Positions 1-10,132 of a DNA stretch of 17,767 nt are shown piece by piece (the stretch's first letter is position 1; each line of letters begins with the position of its first letter). Source of the DNA: Triangularia verruculosa (taxonomy: Eukaryota; Ascomycota; Sordariomycetes; Sordariales; Podosporaceae); NCBI GenBank assembly GCA_033296885.1, contig MU864121.1:1-17767 (forward strand), given 5' to 3'. A program made the translations under genes and the position numbers. The notes beneath the pieces are model-generated. The model searched no databases, was not told where the DNA came from, and saw nothing but the letters and a program-made list of their open reading frames with translations.

Positions 1-95
1 TTAAAATAATTATAAATAAATATATATAAAAAGTAATAATTTATTATTATATAATAAAATAAACTATATTATATTAAAAGATTATTTTTCTTTCT

Positions 96-118
96 AAAAA
101 AAAAAAAAAAAAAAAAAA
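96..118. repeat. A23 homopolymer
   Basis: An uninterrupted run of 23 A on the plus strand, lying just past the end of the minus-strand helicase relic (its last in-frame TAA is at 123-121). Read in the direction of that gene it is a T-run, so it is not a poly(A) tail of that gene. The first 95 bases are almost pure A/T and hold nothing I can recognise. Confidence 0.9.
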
Positions 119-120
119 GT

Positions 121-3100
121 TTATTCACTATTTAAATTCTCCAAAAACCTAATACGAATATCATCCTAAATAACACTAACTAATAAACAAAACACTATAC
201 CCTCCAATCTAGCCCACTTCACTCGTACGACTAGCTTATACAAAATATCCTAATTATCCTAAAACTTCATACCATATCTCCTAACCTTTTCCACAACCTC
301 TTTATTAAACCAACCCAAATCCCAAATATTATATAAAACTACTACCCGGAATAACTCATCTTCGTACGAATAGCGTTTAAAAGTATCCTTTCTAAAACGC
401 CCCTTATCTTCTTTTAAAACCTTCTACCGACTATATAACTTTTAGGGAATACCGTAAATATTATAACTATAAAACTCTAGAAAACCCTTAATTTCTTATA
501 CAGTATCCTTAAACTCTTTAACCCCCCTCTAAATCTATAAAACTATATAATTTAAAATAGCTATTTTCTCCCTTTCTTTTTTCCCTTTTAGCTCTATATA
601 ATATTATACTTAAGTTAAACCAGTAATCCTAAAATATTTATACCGGTTATCCTTTTAAAACCGGTGCCGGATATATAACCATTTTCTCTCCTTCTAATAA
701 ATCAAATAATTCCCCCTAATCTATTTTAATCCTTTAATAAACTCCTTAGCCTCCCGTATAATAGCCTTAACCCTCTTAACCTTTAATAAAACTATCCTTT
801 ATTATTAGTTCTATTAAAGATCTATTAAAGCTACTTCTTTATTATCCTTATTATCTAAAATTACCTTTTTAACTTTATCTTCGCTAAAAAATACCGTATA
901 ATTTAATCCGGTTACTCTTTCTCTCTCTTTATTTTCCAATACTACCTAAATCTCCCTAGAAATCTCCTCTTTATCCTTATTATTACTAGAAAATACCGTA
1001 TAATTTAATTTAACTATTCTTTCCCTCCTTTTATAATCTAATACCCCTTTAATTTCCCTAGGAGTATCTTTATTAACCTTATCTTTATTAGAAGATACCG
1101 TACGAACTAGTTTATAGCCTTCTACTACTATTATTAAAACCGCTTTTTAATTTAACCGGTTATTTATTCCCTTAATATTATTATTATCCTTAATTCCTAA
1201 ATCTAAAATAATCGTACGAGCTAGCTCTTTATCCTTCTTTTTATATTAATTTTTAAAATCTAATATACGAACCGGCTTTTTCCCTTTTTCTTTTTTACCC
1301 CTTTTTACTAAAACCTTCTTCTTAATTTAATTAAATTTTTTTTTATATAAACTATATAAAACCTCTCTATTTTTATACCTAAATCGATTATCCCTTCTAT
1401 CAATTACCCGAGAAAGAATCGTATAATAGTAATTTACTAAGTCTTGTATAAAGCACTTAATATCCTCTATAATTTAATTTATAAACCCTATAAAAGAACG
1501 CCCGGCTGTACGACTCTTTATAAAAATAATAATAGAGTTTAAAGGTAAGCTATCTTTTTTATTATACCTACTTTCTTAAATAAAGTCCCGTAAACTCCTC
1601 GGTAACCTAATATAGTAGATTTATCGTATATTTGGTATATTAATCCTAGCCCTAAGTATAGAGGTTACTATAATAGGGTTACCTTCTTTAATCTATTTCC
1701 GTATAATCTTAGCTTTATTATCCTTCCCTTTAATACTACTAAAGTAGACTAGATAATTTAAAAATTTAATTATAATTTTTATATAAAGGATTATTATATA
1801 ATATATTAATACTTTGGCCTTAGGATTCTTCTATATAAAAACTTAGATAAGGTCTACTACTAAAGTATTGCCTTTTTTATTAGTTTGGACTTTATAGATT
1901 AAATATTGAAGGTTAGGTTTTAAAATAATTGATTATACGATAATTAAACGTTAAAGATTAATATATAAAAGATTGAAAAACTTTAGTTGGTCTTTTGGAG
2001 GGAGAGTGGCCGTAAGAAAAATAAGCTGGGTTCTAATAAAGGCTAAATATCCTTTAATTTTATAGAGCTTTGGGCGGAAATTGTATAAAGTATTTAAGAT
2101 GATATGATATTTATTAAAGACGATCCGATTAAGTTGCTATTATACGTAAAGGCGGTTGATAAAATCCCGGAAGGTTTTGGTAGTAAAAGACTTAGAGGTA
2201 ATTAAAATAATAAAGGTTATTACGACCTCTTTGGTAGATTAGATTATATAGGGGATCGAGGCCGTATGATAACGTCGTTCGATATCCTCCTGTAAAGTTA
2301 TAAAAGGGGAAATAATAATTATTATACTGTCCGGCGTATAATATATAGGAAGAAAGAAGGTTAGACTTTTCCTACTTTCTATTCTAGTTATTTAAATAAT
2401 AAGGCTGGCTCCCTATACGACTGTAAAAAGGGCTTTAAACTGCTTACCTTTGAACCTAGTACTTAGGTTTCTAAGTATTTAATATAACTTACTAGCTAAA
2501 TTAATATTCTTTAGACGGGTAAGCTTCTTTTATCGTACGATATATTGTTAATTAGTTAATCGGTTAACCTTAGCTTTTTAAAAAGAAATTAAATTGTTTT
2601 AGTTAAAGGTAAAAAGGTAGTACTAAACTTGACTTAACTTCCGGAGACGTTCCTATTATATAGTATAGCCTATTATTCCTTAATTAATCTCCCGGGTATA
2701 GATTAACCCTATAACCCTAATTAAATAGCCGGTCTAGGTGGTAATAGCCCTATCGAAGTTATCTAGGCTTCTTGTAAAACTATTACTAAGATCTAAACTA
2801 TCTTAATCTTCGTACGATTCCTACCTTTTCTCTAACAAAATAGATTTAAGGAGAAAGTAGGATAAAAAACGTCGTATAATACTAATCGAAATATACTGCT
2901 AGGACTGTATTCCAATTTTAATACTAAAGTATCTTTTAATATAAGTTTAAAGTATATAATTAAACTTATTAAAGGATTATTACCTTTACTTTTCTTTATA
3001 TTAACTTCTAGGAAGCCCTGTTTCTAAGGAACTAATCCTAGTATTAAAAGCACTTCGTATATACTTAGTATCTTAAAAGAAGGTTATAGGTTAAGTAATT

Positions 3101-5050
3101 TTATTAAGTTAATATTATAGTAAAAGATAGAAAGGGTGGATTAGTTAAAGGTACCGTATAATATTAACCCTTAACTCCTTAAGAAGAAAACGATAGATAA
3201 CCTTTAACTTATTAATATAGTTTAGCCCTTTATAATAGTATAGTACGATAGTAATTATTTTGTACTGGATAAAAAGGTTCTTTATACCACCGATTAGAGT
3301 ATTGCGAAACCTTAAGCTTAAAAGTTCTATTATATAGTTTAATAGTTTATTTAGAAGATAAATAGCGATAAGAAAAAGCCCTTTAAGATAATCGACCCGC
3401 TTAAGGTATAACTTTGTTTCTATTATACGGAATTAATAGGAGTTTAATCCGGTATTTTCTAGTTAAGAAGCCCTAAGTTTCTTATTTAAAAGAATCCGTC
3501 GTATAATCCAATCCTTATATCTATAGAGCTAATTATTTTAGCCTTCGGTAAAGAAAGAATATCCTATATCGTCCTCCTTAACCGTATTCGATAGTTTATC
3601 CTAAAGAACTTTAGGAAGAGAGTCTTTAATATAGTTAAGAAAGATTAGCTTTTGGATTATATAATCGATCTACTTAACTAATATATATAATATCTTAGTA
3701 AAATTATTAATAGTAAAGGAGATATTTTAATATATAACTTTAGTACCGTCGAAAGCTAAGTGCTTTTGTAATGGTATTTCGCTATTAATTTTAAAACCGT
3801 ACGATTTAGACTTTAGGATCTAATCTATTAGTATAGGCTATTTATCCTTATAGAATTTGGTTATAAAGTGTAAGACTTTAATTTATATAATATTAAAGAG
3901 CCCGTTTATATTCTTTTTATTATCGGTAGTTTTATAGAGAGATTATTGTACTATAAAAGTCCGGTTTAATATAATTATACCGGATAATATTTTAGTATAA
4001 TCGGAAGGTAATAATTATTTACTATCTTCTTTTAATCTTAAAATAATTAAAGTAGAGAGGAAGGGGCTTTTGTAAGTTAAATTGGGTAGTAGATAATCGA
4101 GAAGAGAGATAATAAAATCTAATAAGGTTCGATTTAATTTCCGTTGTACGATATCCTCCTTATTAATAGATGCTATTATTATAGTATTAAGTCGCTTAGT
4201 TACCTTATTTAATAGTTATTTTTATTGAAAGGTAAGTAAAAATCTAGGCCGGTCCTTTTCTTCCTAGGTAACTATACGAAAGAGGTATTTAAAAATTCTC
4301 TTTTAAATAAGAGTATACTTCTCTACTATACGACGTTTTAACTTAAATCTAAAAGGCTGTCTCGGCTTTTTATTTACAGACTTTTTATTTATTTTAAAAA
4401 GAATAGTAGTTCTAATGTCGTACGTTAGCTAGCTAATTATATTAAAAGCAATATCGTAAATATAGTCCTAGGCTACTGTAAGTGCCTTTTTCCTTTAACT
4501 TTTAGTACCTTTAGCCCAGCCTTTACTAATTTCGAAAGAGACCGTACGACGAAGCTCCTTTTTATTAAAGGACCCGAGGTGTTGGGCTTAACCTATCTTT
4601 ATAACCTATAGATTAGAAGTTAGTTTACCTTCGTTTATAACTATAACCTTGGTTCTTTGTTTGAGTAAGTTGCTTATCGTACGTAGGGTTAAAAGAAAGG
4701 TGTTATCTTTGTTTTCCTGCTTTTATATGGTAGTGTCGTTTATTGTGTTAAATGAGAGAGTTGTTGATGGAGTTGCCTAGGTAATAACCTTAAAATAATT
4801 AGTACCCCGCCGGTTTTGGAAAAAGCGCTAGTATAGTATTCCTATTTTCCAAGGTACCTCCTACCGTTTTACGGCTCTGACATTACTACCTCTGGTATTA
4901 GGATTAACCTAGTTATAGTTTGTATAACAATGTTCTTATATCCGCCGTTTAATAATAATAATATATGAATAGTTCTTGTATTTTAAACTATAAGAGATTG
5001 GTAAATTAAGTTCGGAAATAATAGGAATAGGTGATTAGGGAAGTTAGAAG
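121..5050 (-). pseudogene. RIP-degraded RecQ-family helicase, telomere-linked-helicase-like
   Basis: Reading the minus strand through its stops gives a nearly continuous helicase, about 1600 codons if full length. In order: a C2H2/DUF3505-like cysteine and histidine segment with most cysteines changed to Tyr (about 4985-4870); an FFQNRRG block (about 4830-4780); a basic, Leu-rich middle with a YLxLIxPF motif (about 3150); Walker A at 2379-2365 reading ESRKS where RecQ has GxGKS; motif II at 2115-2104 reading NKYH instead of DExH; motif III TATLPP at 2013-1996; motif VI at 1578-1549 reading stop-ESRYNKKDS, where QESGRxxRD is expected; a zinc-binding-like tail near 1400; a repeat region; and a C-terminal block ending at TAA 123-121. 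Stops fall at Trp and Gln positions, and Gly-to-Ser/Glu/Arg and Cys-to-Tyr changes dominate, as expected from RIP. The RecQ assignment is firm from motif order; the telomere-linked label is inferred from overall resemblance. The 5' end is uncertain. Confidence 0.75.
870..1120 (-). repeat. About 100-bp tandem repeats in the helicase C-terminal region
   Basis: At least two and a half copies of a unit of roughly 33-34 codons on the minus strand. Each copy carries a TVxSS or YTVFSS block, then NKDK, then REI, then a KxRERV/I stretch. On the plus strand the signature is ATACCGTA followed by TAATTTAAT or CGAACTAG, at about 891, 993 and 1095. The frame is open apart from one TAG, so the repeat was probably translated, giving a charged, low-complexity tail on the helicase. 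A more diverged copy may sit near 1206-1234. Confidence 0.6.
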
Positions 5051-5550
5051 TACTTTAGGTTTTATTAATTCCTTTATTTAGTAAGAGAGTCTTTATATTT
5101 TCGTATAATTTATCTCCGCTAGTTTGGCTTAATAGTTTAGCGGTATTTCGTATAAAGATAGGTTATAACTTTATTAATAAGAACCCTAGTCTTATAATTT
5201 TTGTAAATAAAAATAAAATAGGGATAGATAACTATAAAAGGATCTATAATAATAGTAGTTGATAATTAATAATTATAAGAAAAGAGGTTTGTACGATATA
5301 AGAGAAAAAAAGAGGTAAAATACGGTTAAATTAAAGTTAGTTGTTAAGCCGGAGATCGGGGTTTAAATATATAAATTAATCTACTTACCGTATAATTTTA
5401 GAAATAATTTCTGCGGATTGCTAGGAGGAAGAGGAGGAAAGAAAAAGAGGGGGCTTCTGAACGGGGGAAGGTAACTATATCTATTATTATTAGCGGATTT
5501 TTAGGAGGAAGAAAGGGAAAAAAGAAGAGAAGATAAAGATATAAAAAAGA
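5051..5550. other. AT-rich mutated spacer upstream of the helicase relic
   Basis: I see no gene here. The stretch is RIP-like and becomes purine-rich towards its end. It holds two diverged copies of a block starting GCGGATT followed by AGGAGGAAGA-type sequence, at 5413 and 5493 (80 bp apart). It may contain the lost promoter and first codons of the minus-strand helicase. Confidence 0.4.
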
Positions 5551-5803
5551 GAATCCTTTATAACTATACGATAATTAATAATAAAGAGATGTAATAAAGG
5601 AGAATACTTTACGACCGTACGGTAATTAATAAGAGAGAGATATATAGAAGGAGAACCCTTTTTAATAAATAGTAATTAATAATAGGGAGATATAATAAAG
5701 GAGAACCCTTTATAACTGTACGGTAGTTAATAATAAGAAGATTCTATTAAGTAGAGCGCTTTATAACTGTATAGTAATTAATAATAGAGATATTTAATAG
5801 TAT
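5551..5803. repeat. 51-bp tandem repeat, five diverged copies
   Basis: Copies begin at about 5551, 5602, 5653, 5703 and 5754, so the period is 50-51 bp. Each has GAA(C/T)NCTTTATAAC, then a TACGGTA-like core, then AATTAATAATA, then a purine block such as GAGATATAATAAAG. Copies are diverged mainly by C/T and G/A changes, so the array predates at least part of the RIP mutation. No frame stays open across it. It lies between two relic genes facing away from each other. Confidence 0.8.
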
Positions 5804-6340
5804 AGGGGGTTTATGCAATGTATTGTACGATAAAGTCTAAATAATTTTTCATTATATAATACCTTTACGGTAGTTAATATATAAGGTCTTTAAAAGGAAT
5901 TAATACTTAGATCGGGATTTAGGAATAACTACTTAATAGCTTAACGGTTAGTAAATATAATTTCTTCGAAAGGTTATACGTTTAATTTTAATTAAAAACC
6001 TTTCTTTTAGATAAATTAAACTCTATAAACTTTTAAATAATATTAACGATTAAAATTATAGCTCTCGCTAATAACTCTACCTTCGTACGGATCGAGGATA
6101 ACGAGAAGATAATTCTCCTTTGTATAGGCTCCTAAAAGATTCGTAACTATATAGGAATACTCGCTTAAAATGTAAGTCCCCCCGAATCGTACAATACTAT
6201 AAGCTCTATACTAATATATTTAAAACCAATAATGTAGTATATTTAATATACCGTTGTCCGATATTGAAGTTCGGAAATCTTAGATAAATATGGGGAGGGT
6301 GGTTATTAGGCTTAGCTATTTAAATACGCTTTTTATTTAA
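5804..6340. other. RIP-mutated AT-rich stretch without a recognisable gene
   Basis: TA-rich sequence with scattered CG dinucleotides (for example CGTACGG near 6083) and frequent stops in all frames. It may be the 5' part of the plus-strand relic that becomes readable from 6341, but I could not extend that frame with confidence. Confidence 0.4.
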
Positions 6341-6656
6341 AGCCGGGGTAAGGAGGTAGAGGAACTTTATAAGGCCTATCGAAATAATCCTAATAAAGGG
6401 CCCTTTACTTCTTGTATTTATACGGTTAGTTTCTTCGGTAGTTGCTATAGAAATTACAAATAGCGGGATTATATAGCTAGATATATTCTCTCCGAGTAAA
6501 ATAAAGTTGTAGGTAACGAAGTTACCGTTGTATAGGGTAGCTGTGGGGGGGGCCGGGGAAGGGGTGGCCGTAGTCGTAGTCGTGGCTGTAGTGGACGTAG
6601 TAGAGGTGTTGCCTAAAAGCAGCTTACTATTAACTTGACTGGAGATAGTAATTAAA
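6341..6656 (+). pseudogene. RIP-degraded DUF3716-like cysteine-motif protein with RG-rich tail
   Basis: One plus-strand frame shows, from about 6359, an acidic helix-like stretch (EVEELYKAYRNN), then GPFTSC, then FFGSCYRNYK, then RDYIARYILSE. The spacing GPFxxC...FFGxCxNCxW...RCSL fits the fungal DUF3716 signature, with Cys changed to Tyr and Trp to stop. After three in-frame stops follows GGGRGRGGRSRSRG-type sequence (6541-6610), whose Ser codons are all AGT preceded by T, as expected if Gly GGT was hit at TpG. The frame runs to TAA at about 6656. DUF3716 proteins have no known function; several are multicopy in fungal genomes. The family call rests on one motif. Confidence 0.45.
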
Positions 6657-7253
6657 AAAATAAAGTCGTATAGTTAAAAAAAATATCTTTGATCTTTATA
6701 TAATAAAGGTTATTGTATAATGGAGTAAGTAGGGGTCTACCCTATTAAACCCATCTTCACCTAAAACCCTTTAACTTCCCCCCTATATATCTCTTTCTAT
6801 AACCCTCGTACGATAGTGCAAATGCGACTGTTAGATGCAGCTTATCGAGATGATTACAATGATGCTTTGTTTGTAAATTTTGGTGCAGAAAAGTTCAATG
6901 GACCGTACGATTGAAATTTTCAACGGACTCTACCCCCTGTTTCTAAAGTGGAGACTTTTTTTTGCGGACGATTTCAACGGACTCTACTACAGTCCATCGG
7001 AGAATAATAGATAGTGTGTCGAACGGTTCAAGAACGGACTCCAGCTTTTATGCTGTGCAGGCAGTCGACATGAGCAGAGGAACTCCTGCAGTCGCTGCAG
7101 CTGTTGACACATCCAGCAAACATCTCCTGCACACCAAAATCAGAACAGTAAATAGTCAGTAAATAAAATATATTTCTGCAACCTGCAATCTACAGCATCT
7201 ACCCCTGCTGCCAGCCGCCCCTATGCTAGATCCTCCAGATAGGAAAGATAAGC

Positions 7254-7354
7254 GGGCGAGGAAAGCGAGAAATGGGCGAGAAAAAGGACAAATGGGTGAG
7301 GAAAGGGACAAATGGGCGAAGTAAAGCGGCAAGTGGGTGGAAAAATGAAAGCTG
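7254..7354 (+). repeat. 20-bp purine-rich minisatellite
   Basis: Copies start at GGG of 7254, 7274, 7294, 7314 and 7335, giving four units of 20-21 bp and a degenerate fifth. The unit is close to GGGCGAGAAAAGGACAAAT. It is almost entirely purine on the plus strand. Confidence 0.8.
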
Positions 7355-8137
7355 GGTGGTGTCACCATGCACGCTAAAGACGCCTGCCTTATATGGCTTG
7401 GCAATTAAACGCGCGGGTGTGCAGAGGGGTGGCCGTAAAAAATGTGCTAATGCAAGAGCCGCATATAGACATCCTTACCTGTAGACGCCGCAATTCCCCC
7501 TTCTGAATGTCATCTCACCGTGAAACTAACCAGCATCAACAGGGCAGGGTGCATCTTTGTCTCCGCACTAAATACCTATCCCACCAATGTGCAGCTGGGA
7601 GCCCTCTATCAGTTTCCAGAGAAAAAAAGAATCGACGTGTAAAGTCAGAGGACACCCCAGGTAAACATATGTGACTCCTCCTTCAATGATCATGTCCACT
7701 CGTCAGGCATTAGCTCCAAGCATGCATATGCAATATTGTGCTATCATTGTTCGGTACTTAAAAGGAAGTGATATGCGGCGAATGAATTCGTTAGGGCGAG
7801 GTCGCAACGACCACCCAGGCCGGAAAGCTAGCTGGGATGGGTTCAGATCAGGGCCTTGCCACCCCGCTCGGGTAACAAGCCTTCCGTGATGTGCTCTTGC
7901 GCGGCTTTTCTCCCTGCTTGTTCTTTTCCGCCCTTGCAACTGTTTCAGTATGAACTGGGCATGTTGAGGGTAGGTAGGCAATAGTTGGGATGTCGAACTC
8001 GTCCTCACCAGGTCCGGTTTGTCAAGGCCACGATAGTTGAGCTGGGGGGGTGCTCGTGCAAGCAGAGGGGTCCCCCCATCTCACGGAACCATTCATCTCA
8101 CGAATATTTTACCGAAAATTAGGGGACTCTTCCCATA

Positions 8138-8188
8138 CCCCCCCCCCCTGCCTTTTCTGCCTGCCTTTTCTGCCCTGCCTTTTTCTGC
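8138..8188 (+). repeat. C11 run followed by three CTGCCTTTTCTGC repeats
   Basis: Eleven C at 8138-8148, then CTGCCTTTTCTGC at 8148-8160 and 8161-8173, and a third copy with one additional T at 8175-8188. A pyrimidine-only slippage-prone tract; no coding role is supported. Confidence 0.85.
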
Positions 8189-8535
8189 ATATGGGCGGCT
8201 GCCCGCCCACCCCTCTACTGACCCGCGGGTTTGGTTGCCAAGCTTAGTCGGTTTTGTCGATCAAGTGGAGAACTTTATAACAGGGTTGATCTGCTTGTTG
8301 TCAAACCCCATGTCGGCGGGCCCCCCGGTACGACCCGCCTGGAAGCACGCTACCAGGGTTGTTCGATAAATCTACCCCACCTCCAAGAGAATATCAGCCA
8401 TCGCGCTCAAGTAAACGCGGCCGACCTGCATACACATGATAATCTCCACCACCTTTGTTGTTGAGGTGTGGCGAGCTGTTTCTCTAGTTTGTGCAATCCT
8501 GCCGCAGAAGCCTGTTCTGGTGAATAACCTTCTGA

Positions 8536-8597
8536 TTCACATAATCGGCAGTTGACGCTGAAGTCGTTCACACAATCGGCAGTTGACGCTGAAGTCG
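8536..8597 (+). repeat. 31-bp tandem duplication
   Basis: Two adjacent 31-bp copies (8536-8566 and 8567-8597) share TTCACA[T/C]AATCGGCAG and the following GTTGACGCTGAAGTCG, differing at a single T/C position. It lies about 230 bp upstream of the ATG of the next gene, so it could be in its promoter. Confidence 0.9.
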
Positions 8598-8696
8598 AAC
8601 TGCGCACACTCGTCATCACTTATCACTGTCAGCTGGTAAATCAGGAAATTACTTGAAGAACTTGATGAGGTCTATTGTCTGTGAAGGCAGGCAAAG

Positions 8697-8704
8697 TATT
8701 TAAG
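8697..8704 (+). promoter_or_regulatory. Possible TATA-like element of the PD-(D/E)XK-like gene
   Basis: TATTTAAG, 124 bp before the chosen ATG and followed by pyrimidine-rich sequence with a CTCTTCTTC stretch, a usual setting for fungal transcription starts. It is a weak match on its own. Confidence 0.3.
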
Positions 8705-8827
8705 TCTGGCCGATACTATCCTATTTGCTTTCATACCTGTCTCTTCTTCAGGACAAGCCAGACACAGTTTACCTCTATTTATTATCGATTTACTAGCACC
8801 TTTTGCTTCTGCTCTCAGCATATCAAT

Positions 8828-9843
8828 ATGGTCAATTTGAGAGACCTTCTCCTTCAGCCCTCCTTGCCAAATGGCACTGCCTCATTTAACACATTACCAG
8901 GAGCCAGCAGACCCACTCTGACCGAGAAGAACTGGGCGCGGGACTATCCCCCAGTTCGAATTATCCAACCATTCTATGAAAACCCTACCCGAGACGAGAT
9001 CGATATACTGTTCGGGCGCGAAGATGCTTTAGACGCGTTTCTCCTAAATAAGGAGGTGAACCCTCTAAACGTCACTACCGAATGGTTACAGACGGAGGGC
9101 GACAGTGTCAGGACATTCTACACCAAAGTCGCAGAACCCATCCAGCTCGCCTTCCAACCATTTATGGTCCAACGGTCAGAATCAGGACCTCTTGGCCCAA
9201 CCAATGTTAACCAGACCATTGACTTTACTTGGGGATGTGGAGAGCGTTGCCTTGTGATAGGGGAGCTTAAAAGGCATGGGATAATCGATGTCGCAAGATG
9301 GACGGGAGAAGTTGGAGCAGATCGCAATCGGAACTGGCTAGGAAGGGAGCTAAGAGGGTAAATATAACCGCCCTATAATAATACTTACTTGCTAACAGCT
9401 ATATTAATAGATACTGCCATAAATATAAATGCTTTACTGCATCGGTATTTGACGGCCAGTTCCTCCTGATCCTTATATTTCAAGCTAAGTCGGCTGAGCT
9501 TATCGCGCAGCAAAACTGCCGAGTCACGGGCCTTCTTTTCTCAAGCGACTGTGAAACATTGCGCTATGGCCTCTTCCGGACGGTGACCCATCAGATTCGA
9601 AGAATGCAAGCTGCCACAGCCCCGGCAGCGATCGTAGATGGTTATGTTCGTAGACACAATTGGTTGTCAGGGTATCCTTATTGGGTTAATTGGCATAACG
9701 AAAATGAGGAATATGAAGTACATCCTAATGGCCATATACGGAAACTTGATCCGAGTGGCGCATGGTACTGGGCTGATGCGGATGAAAATCCCATCTTGGA
9801 CGAGAATGGTGACACTGTTTGGGATACTTTTAGCCTCATGTGA
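8828..9843 (+). CDS. Protein with a PD-(D/E)XK-like nuclease core, 320 aa, one intron
   Basis: Exons 8828-9357 and 9411-9843 join around a 53-nt intron (GTAAAT donor, GCTAAC branch at 9391, TAATAG acceptor). Splicing restores one open frame to TGA 9841-9843, giving 320 aa. The ATG at 8828 has A at -3 and G at +4; an upstream in-frame codon at 8675 is GTG and unlikely. Residues 132-148 read D-F-T-W..., then IGELKR: Asp132, Glu146 and Lys148 form D-x13-E-x-K, the core of PD-(D/E)XK restriction-endonuclease-like folds. Right after it, across the intron, comes a helix then FTASVFDGQFLLILIF, like the helix and final strand of that fold. The C-terminus is rich in Trp and Asp/Glu. No signal peptide or membrane span is evident. 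The nuclease reading is from motif spacing and predicted order, not a recognised family; it could be a catalytically dead relative. A kinase-like gene lies 485 bp downstream on the same strand. Confidence 0.7.
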
Positions 9844-10132
9844 CGAACCCCTAATCAGAACCCCTGAGAGGGAGACTGGGTTGGAGGCTGCTTCTGAATG
9901 ACGGTTCGGTGTAGCTAAAAGGTACACAACAAAGAAGGAACAATTGTCTCGGTCTCAATAACTTAAGCTTGTATTTCTTACTACGGAACTATCTATCACT
10001 AGCTACTTCCTTCATATATATAGATCATGGATTACCGTGGTTCACTTCTGTCAGATTGATCCCTTGCGCTCCCGTCACCTTTGGATCATTCTGGATCACT
10101 TTTCCTGGTGATCCATCGGTGCTCTAATCTTG

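Larger units (their letters stand above)
6657..8640. other. Gene-poor interval across the RIP boundary
   Basis: Up to about 6818 the sequence is still AT-rich and RIP-like; from there on CA and TG dinucleotides occur at normal frequency. I find no convincing gene in the next 1.8 kb: short frames on both strands overlap one another, have no recognisable domains and are interrupted by homopolymers. It does contain a repeated phrase TTTCAACGGACTCTAC (6919 and 6973), a 20-bp minisatellite, a C11 run (8138-8148) with CTGCCTTTTCTGC repeats, and a 31-bp tandem duplication. Confidence 0.6.

Noticed and set aside
96..118. A23 run as the poly(A) tail of a LINE or retrogene
   Set aside because: The neighbouring relic is on the minus strand and ends just beside it, so in its sense direction this is poly(T); no reverse transcriptase was seen.
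1..6800. AT-rich block as a centromere or mitochondrial insertion
   Set aside because: It contains readable relics of nuclear helicase and DUF3716-like genes with RIP-type changes.
7703..8008. 101-codon minus-strand open frame as a gene
   Set aside because: It overlaps a plus-strand frame of similar length and shows no domain, start context or coding bias.
8037..8464. Overlapping plus-strand frames after the G7 run
   Set aside because: They translate homopolymers and CTGCCTTTTCTGC repeats; no protein-like pattern.
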